Assembly: GCA_011525845.1 (NCBI GenBank)
Contig: WYBP01000020.1
Coordinates: 186,001-250,000, forward strand
DNA from: Gemmatimonadaceae bacterium
GTDB lineage: Bacteria > Gemmatimonadota > Gemmatimonadetes > Gemmatimonadales > Gemmatimonadaceae
Direction: 5' to 3'
Length of the DNA stretch: 64,000 nt
Below are positions 24,906-37,510 of this stretch, piece by piece. The number at the start of each line of letters is the position of its first letter. Positions within the stretch are counted from its first letter, which is position 1. Under the pieces are notes generated by a model. The model searched no databases. It saw nothing but the letters and a program-made list of their open reading frames with translations, and was not told the DNA's origin. Position numbers and translations under genes: made by a program.

Positions 24906-25388
24906 TCAGGCCCGCAGCTTCGCGATCTCGGCGAGGAGCTCCGCGTTCTCGCGGCGGTGTCCGCCATGCTCCTCGACGAACGACCAGCGCAGGATCCCCG
25001 CCTTGTCCACGAGGAAGTACGAGCGGCGGGCGAGGAAGCGCTCCTCGTTCAGCACCCCGTAGGCGCGCGAGACCTCGCGCTTGAAGTCGGAGGCGAGCTG
25101 CACGCCCATGTTGTACTTGGCCTTGTACTCCTTCAGGGAGGCCACCGAGTCCACGCTGATCGGGATCACGACCACGTCCTCGGCGGCGAACGCCGCATAG
25201 TCGTCGCTGAACGCGCACATCTCCGCCGTGCAGGTGGAGGTGAAGGCGAGCGGGAAGAAGGCCAGCAGGACGTGCTTTGTGCCCCGGAACTCGGCGAGGG
25301 AGACCTTCGAGCCGGTGGTCGAGTCGAGGACGAAGCCCGGGGCTTCGGCGCCGACGGTCGGGAGGGGAGCGGTCGCCAGGGTGGTCAT
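24906..25388 (-). CDS. peroxiredoxin (AhpC/TSA family, AhpE-like)
   Basis: Thiol peroxidase of 160 aa reducing peroxides. The active-site motif P-x3-T-x2-C is PLAFTSTC, with a second cysteine four residues on (CTAEMC). A thioredoxin fold is implied by VLLAFFP and VVVIPISVDS. The real start is ATG 25388; the frame upstream runs into the tRNA and is not coding. It neighbours Hsp20, another stress protein, but is transcribed convergently. Confidence 0.92.
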   Translation of the reverse strand: MTTLATAPLPTVGAEAPGFVLDSTTGSKVSLAEFRGTKHVLLAFFPLAFTSTCTAEMCAFSDDYAAFAAEDVVVIPISVDSVASLKEYKAKYNMGVQLASDFKREVSRAYGVLNEERFLARRSYFLVDKAGILRWSFVEEHGGHRRENAELLAEIAKLRA

Positions 25389-25441
25389 CGGGTCCTCGCG
25401 GGTGGGGGCACGCCCGGGCGGACGCGCGGGAAGGCGCCGAA

Positions 25442-25514
25442 TGGAGCGTGCCGGGATCGAACCGGCGACCCCCTGCTTGCAAAGCAGGTGCTCTCCCAGC
25501 TGAGCTAACGCCCC
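25442..25514 (-). tRNA. tRNA-Ala (anticodon TGC)
   Basis: A full cloverleaf on the minus strand: acceptor GGGGCGT pairs with ACGCTCC (one G-T pair), the D-arm is AGCTCAGCTGGGAGAGC, the anticodon loop is CTTTGCAAG with TGC, and the T-arm is GTTCGATCC. The discriminator base is A at 25442. The CCA end is not encoded. Confidence 0.97.
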
Positions 25515-25577
25515 GAAGTGGTGCGCCGGAAAGATAACCGGGGAGAGCGGGACGGTGGTAGCGGCCCGACGCACGAA

Positions 25578-25635
25578 GGGTGGCGCGGGGTCCGAGCCCC
25601 ACGCCACCCCTGGCCGCACACCGTGACGGTGTGCG
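25578..25635 (-). terminator. two consecutive hairpins downstream of the act operon
   Basis: The first stem (25578-25609) pairs GGGTGGCG and GGGG with CCCC and CGCCACCC around one mismatch. The second (25615-25635) pairs GCACACCG with CGGTGTGC around a 3-base loop. Both follow the actF stop at 25651 on the minus strand and precede the tRNA. Confidence 0.6.
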
Positions 25636-25650
25636 CGCGCTGCGCCCGTG

Positions 25651-26994
25651 CTACTCGTGCGCGGGCAGCGGCTCCATCGTGCGCGGATCCACCGGCACCT
25701 GCACCTCGTCCCGGTAGGGCGACGTCATGAGCAGCACGCGCGCCTTGGGGAAGGCGTCCATGAAGTGCGCGTAGCTCCAGGCGAAGATGCCGAGGAAGCC
25801 CAGCGTGATCCCCGCCTCCCACAGCCCGAGCGGGGCGTGCTCCACGCGCGTGCCGTAGATCGAGGGGTAGATCTCCGTGTAGCGCGTGAACCAGAGCCCC
25901 ACGATCGAGCAGAGCGCGAAGAGGACCATCGTCGGCGAGTAGAGCTTCGCCTTCACCGAGAGCAGCCCGAAGAACGGGATGAGGAAGGTGAGCACGGCCG
26001 CGATCGTGGTGGTCGTCGTCCACGCCCCCGTGAGCCGCAGCGTGAAGAAGTGCGTCTCCTCGGCGAGGTTGCCGTACCAGATGATCAGGAACTGCGAGAA
26101 GGTGATGTAGCCCCAGAACGCCGTGAAGGCGAAGCCGAGCTTGCCGACATCATGGTAATGCTTGTCGGTCACCATGCCGGGGAGCTCCGGGAACTGCGCC
26201 TTCCACCAGCGGAGGAGGATCGCCCAGACCATCAGGGCCACCAGCCAGCCGCCCATGAAGACCTGCCACCCGTACATCGTGCTGAAGAAGTGGAAGTCGA
26301 GCGACATCGAGTGGTCCCAGGCGAGCACGCACCAGCCGAAGCCGAAGACGATCGCCATGAGCACGGCGAGCTTCCCCTGGAGCGAGTGCGTGCTGTGCAG
26401 CTCCCGACGCTCGTCGCCGAAGCCCGCGCGCATCCGCGCGCGCATCCCGGCCGCCCACGAGGCCCCGTGCTCGGGCGTCACGCCCACGTCGAGCCGCACC
26501 GAGGTCCAGGTGAACCAGAGCTGGAGGACGAGGAGCGCGCCGAAGACGACGATGGAGCGCAGCCAGAAGAAGGTGTGGTTGAACCAGACCTCCTTCTCAT
26601 GGATCAGCTCCCCCGTCCCGACGAGGTCCCACCACGGATAGATGTGGGACTTGCCGCCGAAGATGATGACCAGCAGGCCGATCGCGGCGAAGGGGAGGAA
26701 CGCCACGAACCCCTCGAGGAAGCGCACGATGCTGCGCGACCAGCGCGCGGTGACGATGCGCTGCACCGCGGCGAACATGACGCCCGCCGACGCGATGGTG
26801 GTGAAGAAGAGCCAGTTGACGAGGAACGCCTGCCAGGCGCGCGCCTCGCCGGTGGCCGCGCCGACGGCGAAGAGGATCATCCCGAGCACGCCGAGCGCGA
26901 GCCCGCCGGTCTTGACGCTCGCCGGCATCGACTTCGTCTGCAGGACGCTGACGAGCTGGTCGCGCGGCGGCGCGTAATGCTGCGTGGCACTCAT
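25651..26994 (-). CDS. actF: alternative complex III subunit ActF (NrfD-like quinol-binding membrane subunit)
   Basis: A 447-residue integral protein with about ten helices, homologous to ActC and PsrC/NrfD. Family segments include VNWLFFTTIASAGVMFAAVQ, HTFFWLRSIVVFG, WDHSMSLDFHFFSTMYGWQVF (core WDHSMSLDFHFFS) and FWGYITFSQFLIIWYGN. In structures of ACIII, ActF contributes to the proton path while ActC binds quinol. It is the last gene of actABCDEF and overlaps the actE stop by four bases (ATGA). Confidence 0.93.
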   Translation of the reverse strand: MSATQHYAPPRDQLVSVLQTKSMPASVKTGGLALGVLGMILFAVGAATGEARAWQAFLVNWLFFTTIASAGVMFAAVQRIVTARWSRSIVRFLEGFVAFLPFAAIGLLVIIFGGKSHIYPWWDLVGTGELIHEKEVWFNHTFFWLRSIVVFGALLVLQLWFTWTSVRLDVGVTPEHGASWAAGMRARMRAGFGDERRELHSTHSLQGKLAVLMAIVFGFGWCVLAWDHSMSLDFHFFSTMYGWQVFMGGWLVALMVWAILLRWWKAQFPELPGMVTDKHYHDVGKLGFAFTAFWGYITFSQFLIIWYGNLAEETHFFTLRLTGAWTTTTTIAAVLTFLIPFFGLLSVKAKLYSPTMVLFALCSIVGLWFTRYTEIYPSIYGTRVEHAPLGLWEAGITLGFLGIFAWSYAHFMDAFPKARVLLMTSPYRDEVQVPVDPRTMEPLPAHE

Positions 26995-27737
26995 TCGTGG
27001 CCTCCCGGAGCGCGCGCGCCCTCGGTCTTGGGCTGCTCCACCTTCAGGGTCAGGCCGGCCATGCTCGGCTTCACGAACGCCGCCGGCATGGTGGGGCCGA
27101 TCGCGGAGTAGCCGGGGAGCGCTTCACCCGTCTGCCCCGGGAACCCGACGGGCCCCGTGGCGACCGTGTAGCGCCCCTGCAGCCCGCGCATGTAGTTGAC
27201 CACGTCCCAGCGGTCCCGCTCCGGGATGCGGTTCTGCGGCGGCATCAGGCCGCGGCCGTTGCGCATCATGCCGAAGAGGTAGCCGTCGGTCCGCGACATC
27301 GTGATCTCGGTGACCAGGCTCGGCGCGAACCCGTACATCGGGTTCAGCTGTCGCATGCCGCCGTTGCCGTCCCCGAGGTCGCCGTGGCAGACGGCGCAGT
27401 TGATCGCGTACACCTTGTGGCCGTTCTCGAGCGAGCGCGCGTCGGCCGCCACGGGGTTCTGGAGCCCCGAGAGCGAGTCGACGGTGCCCGGCATCGCGTC
27501 GTAGCCGACCTGCCAGGCCGCGACCGCGACGCCCGTCACGGGCACGGAGCCCTGCGGGTTGCCGCGGAAGGGCGTGACCTCGCCGAGCGAGTCGGTGCGG
27601 AACTTCTGCCAGGTGCCCACCGAGGGCTGCTGCTTGAAGTCGGTCAGCCAGTCCTCGCAGCCGGCCAGCGCCAGCAGGAGGGGGGCGACGAGCAGGGCGC
27701 GGCGCGCCCCGCGCAGGGTCGGGCGATCAGCGCTCAC
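26991..27737 (-). CDS. actE: alternative complex III subunit ActE (monoheme cytochrome c lipoprotein)
   Basis: A 248-residue periplasmic cytochrome. The lipoprotein signal is LLALAGC near residue 26; lipidation of ActE is known in characterised ACIII. One heme c site, CAVCHG, is followed by a Met-rich region (MRNGRGLMPPQNRIPERDRWDVVNYMRGLQG) whose GLMPP methionine is the usual axial ligand. It hands electrons out of the complex. Its start overlaps the end of actD by 11 bases. Confidence 0.93.
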   Translation of the reverse strand: MSADRPTLRGARRALLVAPLLLALAGCEDWLTDFKQQPSVGTWQKFRTDSLGEVTPFRGNPQGSVPVTGVAVAAWQVGYDAMPGTVDSLSGLQNPVAADARSLENGHKVYAINCAVCHGDLGDGNGGMRQLNPMYGFAPSLVTEITMSRTDGYLFGMMRNGRGLMPPQNRIPERDRWDVVNYMRGLQGRYTVATGPVGFPGQTGEALPGYSAIGPTMPAAFVKPSMAGLTLKVEQPKTEGARAPGGHE

Positions 27738-28230
27738 CGCGCACCTCCACCGCCCCGTGCCGCTTCAGGATCGCTTCCGCCTCGGCGAGCTTGTCCGGCG
27801 CGCACTCGCACCAGATGCCGTAGCTCCCGTGGCTGAACCGTTCGTCGTACCCGACCGTCATCGTCAATCGCGGGATCCCCTGCAGGTAGAACATGCCGAA
27901 CACCGTGGAGAGTGCGCCCACCATCACCATCACCTCGAAGCCGAAGACGGTGTAGGGGAGCCAGGTGGAGATCGCCTTGCCGCCGACCACGAGGGGCCAG
28001 TACTCCGAGCCCCAGATCGCGATCCAGTAGCCGAAGGCCGCGCCGCTCAGCGCGCCCACCAGCGTGAACACCCGCACCTTGCTCCGCGGCGGCTCCACCG
28101 CGTGCTCGAGCTCGTGCCGCGGCGTCGGCGTGTAGACCGTGAGGTCGCCGACCTTCTTCTGCTTCAGTTCCTCGATCGCTTCCACCGTGGAGTCGAGCTC
28201 CTGGAAGACGCCCAGCATGCCGCGCATCAT
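27727..28230 (-). CDS. actD: alternative complex III subunit ActD (DUF3341)
   Basis: A 167-residue membrane subunit with two helices (about residues 54-78 and 92-117) between soluble ends. DUF3341 features are GVFQELDSTVEAIEEL at the N terminus, and RLTMTVGYDERFSHGSYGIWCECAPD near the C terminus. It has no cofactor. It begins one base before the actC stop and overlaps actE, as in other act operons. Confidence 0.92.
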   Translation of the reverse strand: MMRGMLGVFQELDSTVEAIEELKQKKVGDLTVYTPTPRHELEHAVEPPRSKVRVFTLVGALSGAAFGYWIAIWGSEYWPLVVGGKAISTWLPYTVFGFEVMVMVGALSTVFGMFYLQGIPRLTMTVGYDERFSHGSYGIWCECAPDKLAEAEAILKRHGAVEVRGER

Positions 28231-28231
28231 C

Positions 28232-29644
<1,413 letters not shown>

Positions 29645-29657
29645 GGTCCGCGCCCCC

Positions 29658-32705
<3,048 letters not shown>

Positions 32706-32713
32706 CAGCGTTC

Positions 32714-33445
32714 CTAGTAGTGGCAGGTGGCGCAGTCGTACTTCGCCTTCTTGCGCGGGAGCGCGAGCGTCGCGGAGTCCGGCTCGAGTCCCGCCGCGCG
32801 CACACCCTCGGCGGGGGAGTAGCCGTTCACGTGACAGCTGACGCACCACCCCATGTTCAGCGACTGCACCTGGAAGACCTGCTGCATGTTGTTCACCTGG
32901 CCATGGCAGGTCTGGCAGGTGACGCCGGCGTTCACGTGGCGCATGTGCGGGAAGTGCACGTACTCGGGCACCTTGTGCACGCGCACCCACGGGATCGGCT
33001 CCTTCTTGTTCCAGTACTCGCTGAGCTTGGCGATCTCAGGCCGCCCGGCGCCGGCGATCAGGTGGCACCCCATGCAGGTGCCGACCGCGGGGAGCCCGGG
33101 GTCCGGCGACTGGTTCGCCGCATTGTGACAGAACGCGCAGTTCATCTTGAGCGAGTTCACGTGCACGGGATGCGGGAACTTGATCGGCTGTTCCGGGGAG
33201 CGGCCGATGCCGCCGCCGATGTAGTTGGTGTAGCCCGAGGCGCCGCTGTACGCCCAGGGGCCGGGCTTGGCCTTGCCGAAGGCCTCGCGATTGGCCGAGT
33301 CGGTCGCCGTCTCGGGGACCGCTTCCGGTGCCGGGTCCTGCGCGGCGTCGGCCGCCTGGGAGCCCGCGTAGGCGGACATCATGGTCGCCGCGAGCGCGAT
33401 GGCGACCAACCCTGGGATCACGATCCATTTCCTGCGACCTGTCAT
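32714..33445 (-). CDS. actA: alternative complex III subunit ActA (pentaheme cytochrome c)
   Basis: A 243-residue membrane-anchored cytochrome with five CXXCH sites (CAFCH, CMGCH, CQTCH, CVSCH, CATCH), the usual count for ActA. One N-terminal helix (WIVIPGLVAIALAATMMSAYA) anchors it. It opens the actABCDEF operon. I use ATG 33445; a longer GTG start at 33517 would place coding sequence over the perfect palindrome at 33489-33506, so the shorter start is more likely. Confidence 0.94.
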   Translation of the reverse strand: MTGRRKWIVIPGLVAIALAATMMSAYAGSQAADAAQDPAPEAVPETATDSANREAFGKAKPGPWAYSGASGYTNYIGGGIGRSPEQPIKFPHPVHVNSLKMNCAFCHNAANQSPDPGLPAVGTCMGCHLIAGAGRPEIAKLSEYWNKKEPIPWVRVHKVPEYVHFPHMRHVNAGVTCQTCHGQVNNMQQVFQVQSLNMGWCVSCHVNGYSPAEGVRAAGLEPDSATLALPRKKAKYDCATCHY

Positions 33446-33488
33446 GCGCAAGACTCGGCGATGGGGAAACCCGAATGTTCCACTCGGC

Positions 33489-33506
33489 TTGTGAACGATT
33501 TCACAA
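33489..33506. promoter_or_regulatory. CRP/FNR-family operator candidate upstream of actA
   Basis: A perfect 18-bp dyad, TTGTGAA-CGAT-TTCACAA, which contains TGTGA-N6-TCACA, the exact CRP consensus geometry. It is centred about 52 bases before the actA ATG. The other flanking gene (RNA methyltransferase) ends at 33587 on the same strand, so only the act operon can be its downstream target. The octamer AATGTTCC occurs on both sides, at 33474-33481 and near 33526. Confidence 0.7.
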
Positions 33507-33586
33507 GCGTACGGCACACGGAAAAATGTTCCGCGCCCCCACGCATCGCAAGTGCAGGCGCGCGAGTCGCGTAGCTGCTCCGCTCA

Positions 33587-34333
33587 CTACTCCAGCCCCC
33601 GCTTCACCCGGTCGATCGTGCGGAGCACCTCGATCGCCATGGCGCGCACGAGGGTGAGCTCGCGCGAGTCGGGCCCGGCGCGATTGAGCAGCGAGCGCAC
33701 CGACCGCAGGATGTGCTCGGCGTTCCGCGTGCGGTAGAACGCGATCGCGGCGAGCGCGCGGTCGATGTCGCCGAGGGCGCGCTCCCACTCGTCGTGCCTG
33801 GGGAGCGGCGCGTGGTGCTTGTGCCGCGCGACCGTGCGCGTGGCGTCCCCCGCCCCGAGGTGCAGCTCGTACGCCGCGATCAGCACCGCCTGCGCGAGGT
33901 TGAGCGACGCGTGCTCCGTGGTGGGGATCGCGACGAGGACCTGCGCGAGGTCGATCGCGTCGTTCGGCAGGCCATGGTCCTCCTGTCCGAAGAGGAGCGC
34001 GACCTTCCCCTCGCGCGCCTTCTCGAGCGCGACCGGCGCGAGGGCACGCGGCGAGGTGGTGGGCCAGCGGTGCGCGCGCCGTTTCGCGCCGAAGGCCGCG
34101 ACGTAGACGCAGTCCGCCAGCGCCGCGGGGAGCGTCTCGAAGTGGCGGATGCCCTCGACCAGGTCGCGGGTGCCGTGCGCCACACCCTCGATGCGCCAGG
34201 GGTCGTAGGGCATGGGCTCGACAAGCCGCAGGTCGGAGAGCCCCATGTTCTTCATCACCCGCACGGTCGCGGCGAGGTTGACCGGATCCTGGGGGCGGTG
34301 GAGGACGATCGCGACGGCGTCGAGGGCGGACAC
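33587..34333 (-). CDS. tRNA/rRNA 2'-O-methyltransferase (SpoU/TrmJ-like)
   Basis: SPOUT-fold methyltransferase of 248 aa using S-adenosylmethionine. The trefoil-knot signatures are VLHRPQDPVNLAATVRVMKNMGLSDLRLVEP (core NLAATVRVMKNMGL), VALLFGQEDHGLPNDAI and IPTTEHASLNLAQAVLIAAYEL (core ASLNLAQAV). A helical C-terminal extension, typical of TrmJ, follows. Start GTG 34333 is chosen because the frame upstream is low-complexity Gly/Pro/Arg. It is divergent from the PopT-like gene. Confidence 0.88.
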   Translation of the reverse strand: MSALDAVAIVLHRPQDPVNLAATVRVMKNMGLSDLRLVEPMPYDPWRIEGVAHGTRDLVEGIRHFETLPAALADCVYVAAFGAKRRAHRWPTTSPRALAPVALEKAREGKVALLFGQEDHGLPNDAIDLAQVLVAIPTTEHASLNLAQAVLIAAYELHLGAGDATRTVARHKHHAPLPRHDEWERALGDIDRALAAIAFYRTRNAEHILRSVRSLLNRAGPDSRELTLVRAMAIEVLRTIDRVKRGLE

Positions 34334-34488
34334 AGCGCGGAAGCTAGTCGCGCTAGATTTCGCGCGCTGGCCCTCGTGCTGCTCCTCCGCTGGCGGTCCC
34401 GCTGGTGCTGCCCCTGGTCCTCCCGCGGGTCCGCGGCCGCCCCGCGCCGGACCCACGCATCCCACCCTTCCCCAGACAGGCCCGACCG

Positions 34489-35421
34489 TTGAGCTACCTC
34501 ACCACCGCCCCGCGGCGGACCCTCAAGCAGTACCTCGGCGTCACGTGGCGCGGCTTCGTGATGGGCGCCGCGGACGTGATCCCCGGCGTCTCGGGGGGCA
34601 CGATGGCGTTCATCCTCGGCATCTATGACGAGTTGATCGATGCCATCCGCGCCGCGATCCCCTTCCTCGGCCTGGCGGTCCGCCTCCGGTTCCGCGAGGC
34701 CTTCGCGGTGCTCCCCTGGCGCTTCCTCCTCGCGCTCCTGGTGGGCATCGGGACGGCGATCCTGAGCCTCGCGAAGTTCCTCGGGTGGGCGCTCGAGACG
34801 CACCCCTCGCTCGTGTTCGCGCTCTTCTTCGGCCTCATCGTGGCGTCGGTGCACGTCGTGCGGAACCACGTGCGGAAGTGGACGGCGCTCACGGTGGGGG
34901 TCGTCGCCGTGGCCGCGGTGCTCACCTACGTCTTCGTCGGGCTCACCCCCACGGAGACGCCGAACGGACTCTGGTTCATCTTCCTGAGCGCGGCGATCGC
35001 GATCTGCGCGATGATCCTGCCGGGCATCTCCGGTGCGTTCGTCCTCGTGCTGCTCGGCAAGTACGAGTACGTGCTCGGCGCGCTCGTCGCCTTCGACGTC
35101 CCGGTGATCGCGGTGTTCATCGCGGGCGCCGCCACGGGGATCATCGCGTTCTCGAACGTGCTGCGCTGGCTGCTCGACCACTACCACGACATCACGGTCG
35201 CCGTGCTGGTCGGCTTCATGATCGGCGCGCTCCGCAAGGTGTGGCCGTGGAAGGAGGCGCCGGGCGCCGACGGGATCGTCGTGGGCGACCCGAACATCCT
35301 GCCGGCCGCCTTCACCACCGACGTGGCGCTCGCCCTGGTCCTCGCCGTGGTGGGCGCGGTGGCGGTGCTGCTGCTGGAGTGGGCCGGCGCACGCCGCGGC
35401 GACGAGGCCCCGCGGGCGTAG
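34489..35421 (+). CDS. popT: DUF368 protein, PopT-type polyprenyl-phosphate transporter
   Basis: A 310-residue membrane protein with about eight helices and the two inverted DUF368 halves: [20 protein letters not shown] and [26 protein letters not shown] (core [10 protein letters not shown]). Members move undecaprenyl phosphate from the outer to the inner leaflet so that the lipid carrier for cell-wall synthesis is recycled. The start is TTG 34489; upstream sequence in frame is low-complexity. It has no evident operon partner; sodA follows after 92 bases with its own promoter. Confidence 0.85.
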   Translation: MSYLTTAPRRTLKQYLGVTWRGFVMGAADVIPGVSGGTMAFILGIYDELIDAIRAAIPFLGLAVRLRFREAFAVLPWRFLLALLVGIGTAILSLAKFLGWALETHPSLVFALFFGLIVASVHVVRNHVRKWTALTVGVVAVAAVLTYVFVGLTPTETPNGLWFIFLSAAIAICAMILPGISGAFVLVLLGKYEYVLGALVAFDVPVIAVFIAGAATGIIAFSNVLRWLLDHYHDITVAVLVGFMIGALRKVWPWKEAPGADGIVVGDPNILPAAFTTDVALALVLAVVGAVAVLLLEWAGARRGDEAPRA

Positions 35422-35475
35422 GGGAGTGTGCCCGCGCAGCCGCGCGGCGCGGTCGCACGGCGCGCGCACGCGCCC

Positions 35476-35486
35476 CATATTGGAAG
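35476..35486 (+). promoter_or_regulatory. candidate -10 region for sodA
   Basis: CATATTGGAAG, an A/T-rich -10-like element 28 bases before the sodA ATG. The decamer ATATTGGAAG recurs in the HPPD promoter region (62243-62252, minus strand). No good -35 is visible. Confidence 0.4.
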
Positions 35487-35513
35487 CATACCTCGCATTC
35501 AAGGAGTCGACAC

Positions 35514-36122
35514 ATGCCACATACCCTGCCCGCGCTGTCCTACAAGCACGAAGCGCTCGAGCCGCACATCGACGCGCAGACCATGCAGATCCACCATGGC
35601 AAGCACCACCAGGGCTACGTCAACAACCTGAACGCCGCAATCGAGAAGGCGCCGGACCTCGCGAAGTGGTCGCTCGACCAGCTCTGCCGCGACCTCGCGA
35701 AGGTGCCCGAGAGCGTGCGCGGCGCCGTCCGGAACAACGGCGGCGGGCACTGGAACCATTCGCTCTTCTGGGCGGCGATGGTGCCGAAGTCCGGGGGCGA
35801 GCCCACCGGGAACGTCGCCGGCGCGATCACCAAGGCGTTCGGCGACTTCGCGAAGTTCCGTGAGGCCTTCCAGGCCGCCGCGATGGGCCGCTTCGGCTCG
35901 GGCTGGGCGTGGCTGGTGGCGGCGAAGGACGGCACGGTCAGCATCGAGTCCACGCCGAACCAGGACAACCCCCTCATGGAGGGGCGCCACGCGATCCTCG
36001 GCCTCGACGTCTGGGAGCACGCGTACTACCTCAAGTACCAGAACCGCCGCGCCGACTACGTGGGCGCCTGGTGGAACGTGGTGCACTGGGGGGAGGTCGC
36101 GAAGCGCTACGACGCGCGCTGA
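35514..36122 (+). CDS. sodA: superoxide dismutase (Mn/Fe type)
   Basis: Cytoplasmic superoxide dismutase of 202 aa. Metal ligands are His27, His82 (NHSLFW), Asp165 and His169 (DVWEHAYY). The STPNQDNPL segment resembles manganese-type enzymes, though Mn versus Fe cannot be certain. ATG 35514 follows AAGGAG by seven bases. A bidirectional hairpin separates it from the antiporter gene. Confidence 0.95.
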   Translation: MPHTLPALSYKHEALEPHIDAQTMQIHHGKHHQGYVNNLNAAIEKAPDLAKWSLDQLCRDLAKVPESVRGAVRNNGGGHWNHSLFWAAMVPKSGGEPTGNVAGAITKAFGDFAKFREAFQAAAMGRFGSGWAWLVAAKDGTVSIESTPNQDNPLMEGRHAILGLDVWEHAYYLKYQNRRADYVGAWWNVVHWGEVAKRYDAR

Positions 36123-36133
36123 GGCGCGCGACG

Positions 36134-36172
36134 CCGGATGACCCGCGCTCCCGCGCGCGGGTCCTTATCCGG
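36134..36172. terminator. bidirectional hairpin between sodA and the antiporter gene
   Basis: GACCCGCG (36140-36147) pairs with CGCGGGTC (36156-36163), extended by CCGGAT with ATCCGG across a 3-base bulge. It lies between convergent stops at 36122 and 36200. Confidence 0.6.
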
Positions 36173-36199
36173 ACCGACGCGGCGGAGCGGCCATGCCCC

Positions 36200-37510
36200 C
36201 TAGTGGGGCGTGGCCGCTTTCGACTTCCGGCGGTGACCGCCGGAGACGAGGTCGTCGATCCCGCTCGCGTCGGGCGCGGCGTCCGGTCCCGGCGGCCGGC
36301 GCGTCGCGAGCGCCACGAGGAGCGGGGGCGTCACGAAGGTCGTGACGACGACCATGAGCATCAGCGCTCCGAAGAGCTCGCCCGTGAGCACGCCGGAGAC
36401 GAGTCCCATCTGTGCGAAGATGAGCCCCACCTCGCCGCGGGGCACCATCGCCACGCCCACCAGCAGCCGGTGCCCCTTGAACCACCAGGGGGAGAAGCCG
36501 GCGAGGATCTTGCCGAGCAGGCCGACGACGATCAGCGTGCCCCCCACCGAGAGCGCGGTCGGCGAGATGAGCGCCCGGAGGTCCACGGCCGCACCGACCG
36601 AGGCGAAGAAGATCGGGACGAAGAGGAACCCGACCTGCGTCACGCTCCGCTCGATCTCCTTGCGCTGCGGCGTGGGGTGCAGGATCAGGCCGGCGGCGAA
36701 GGCCCCGATGATCATCGCCGAGCCACCCTGGGTCGCGAGGTAGGCGAGGAGCAGGGCGAAGCCGAGGGCCAGGATCCCGAGGGCCCCGCGCACGCGCGCG
36801 CCCTCGAGCAGGTGGAAGAGGGGCGGGATCGCGATGCTCCCGAGCGTGATGGCGAGGACCACGAACCCGACCGCCGTGATGGTGGTGCTGGCGACCCCGC
36901 CGACGCTCACCGCGGCGCCGCCGACGCTCGCCGCGACGATCGAGAGGATGATCAGGCCCACCACGTCGTCGAGCACCGCGGCGCCGATGACGACCTGTCC
37001 CTCCGGCGTCCGCAGCTGCCCGAGGTCGGAGAGGACGCGCGCCGAGATGCCGATGGAGGTGGCGGTGAGGGCCGCGCCGATCACCACGGCCTGCATCACC
37101 GTCACGCCGAACGCCAGCGCCGCGACGTAACCGCCGAAGAAGGGGAGGACGACCCCGACGATGCCCACGGTGATCGCGGTCGGGCCGACCTTCGCGAGCG
37201 AGCGCAGGTTGGTGTGCAGGCCGATCTCGAAGAGCAGGATCAGCACGCCGAGCTCGGCGAACGCGTGGATGACCGCGTCCGTGGGGTCGAGGTACCCGAG
37301 CACGCTCCCGCCGAGCACGACCCCGGCGAGGAGCTCACCGAGCACCGCCGGCTGGCCGATGCGCTGCGCGATCTCGCCGAAGAGCTTCGTCCCGGCGATG
37401 ACCACGACGAGGACGAAGAGCACCTCCTGGAACCCGCTCGCGCCCGCGGCGGCGAGGAAGGCGGGGGGGAAGCCCGCGGTGAGCGCGGGGAACAGGGTCG
37501 CGTCGATCAC
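36200..37510 (-). CDS. CPA2 cation:proton antiporter (KefB/Kha-like)
   Basis: A 436-residue antiporter with about 12 helices. It has the CPA2 double-Asp core GAAVLDDVVGLIILS and the segments GQPAVLGELLAGVVLGG, LFEIGLHTNL, ALTATSIGISARVL and MVPRGEVGLIFAQMG. No C-terminal TrkA-N domain is present. It begins with GTG 37510 overlapping the arginine decarboxylase stop, so the two are co-transcribed. Arginine decarboxylation consumes protons; a linked antiporter would suit pH or osmotic homeostasis, which is an inference. Confidence 0.9.
   Translation of the reverse strand: MIDATLFPALTAGFPPAFLAAAGASGFQEVLFVLVVVIAGTKLFGEIAQRIGQPAVLGELLAGVVLGGSVLGYLDPTDAVIHAFAELGVLILLFEIGLHTNLRSLAKVGPTAITVGIVGVVLPFFGGYVAALAFGVTVMQAVVIGAALTATSIGISARVLSDLGQLRTPEGQVVIGAAVLDDVVGLIILSIVAASVGGAAVSVGGVASTTITAVGFVVLAITLGSIAIPPLFHLLEGARVRGALGILALGFALLLAYLATQGGSAMIIGAFAAGLILHPTPQRKEIERSVTQVGFLFVPIFFASVGAAVDLRALISPTALSVGGTLIVVGLLGKILAGFSPWWFKGHRLLVGVAMVPRGEVGLIFAQMGLVSGVLTGELFGALMLMVVVTTFVTPPLLVALATRRPPGPDAAPDASGIDDLVSGGHRRKSKAATPH

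Noticed and set aside
33446-33517. 24-codon extension of actA
   Set aside because: Would cover the perfect CRP-type palindrome; the shorter start has a proper anchor helix right after it.
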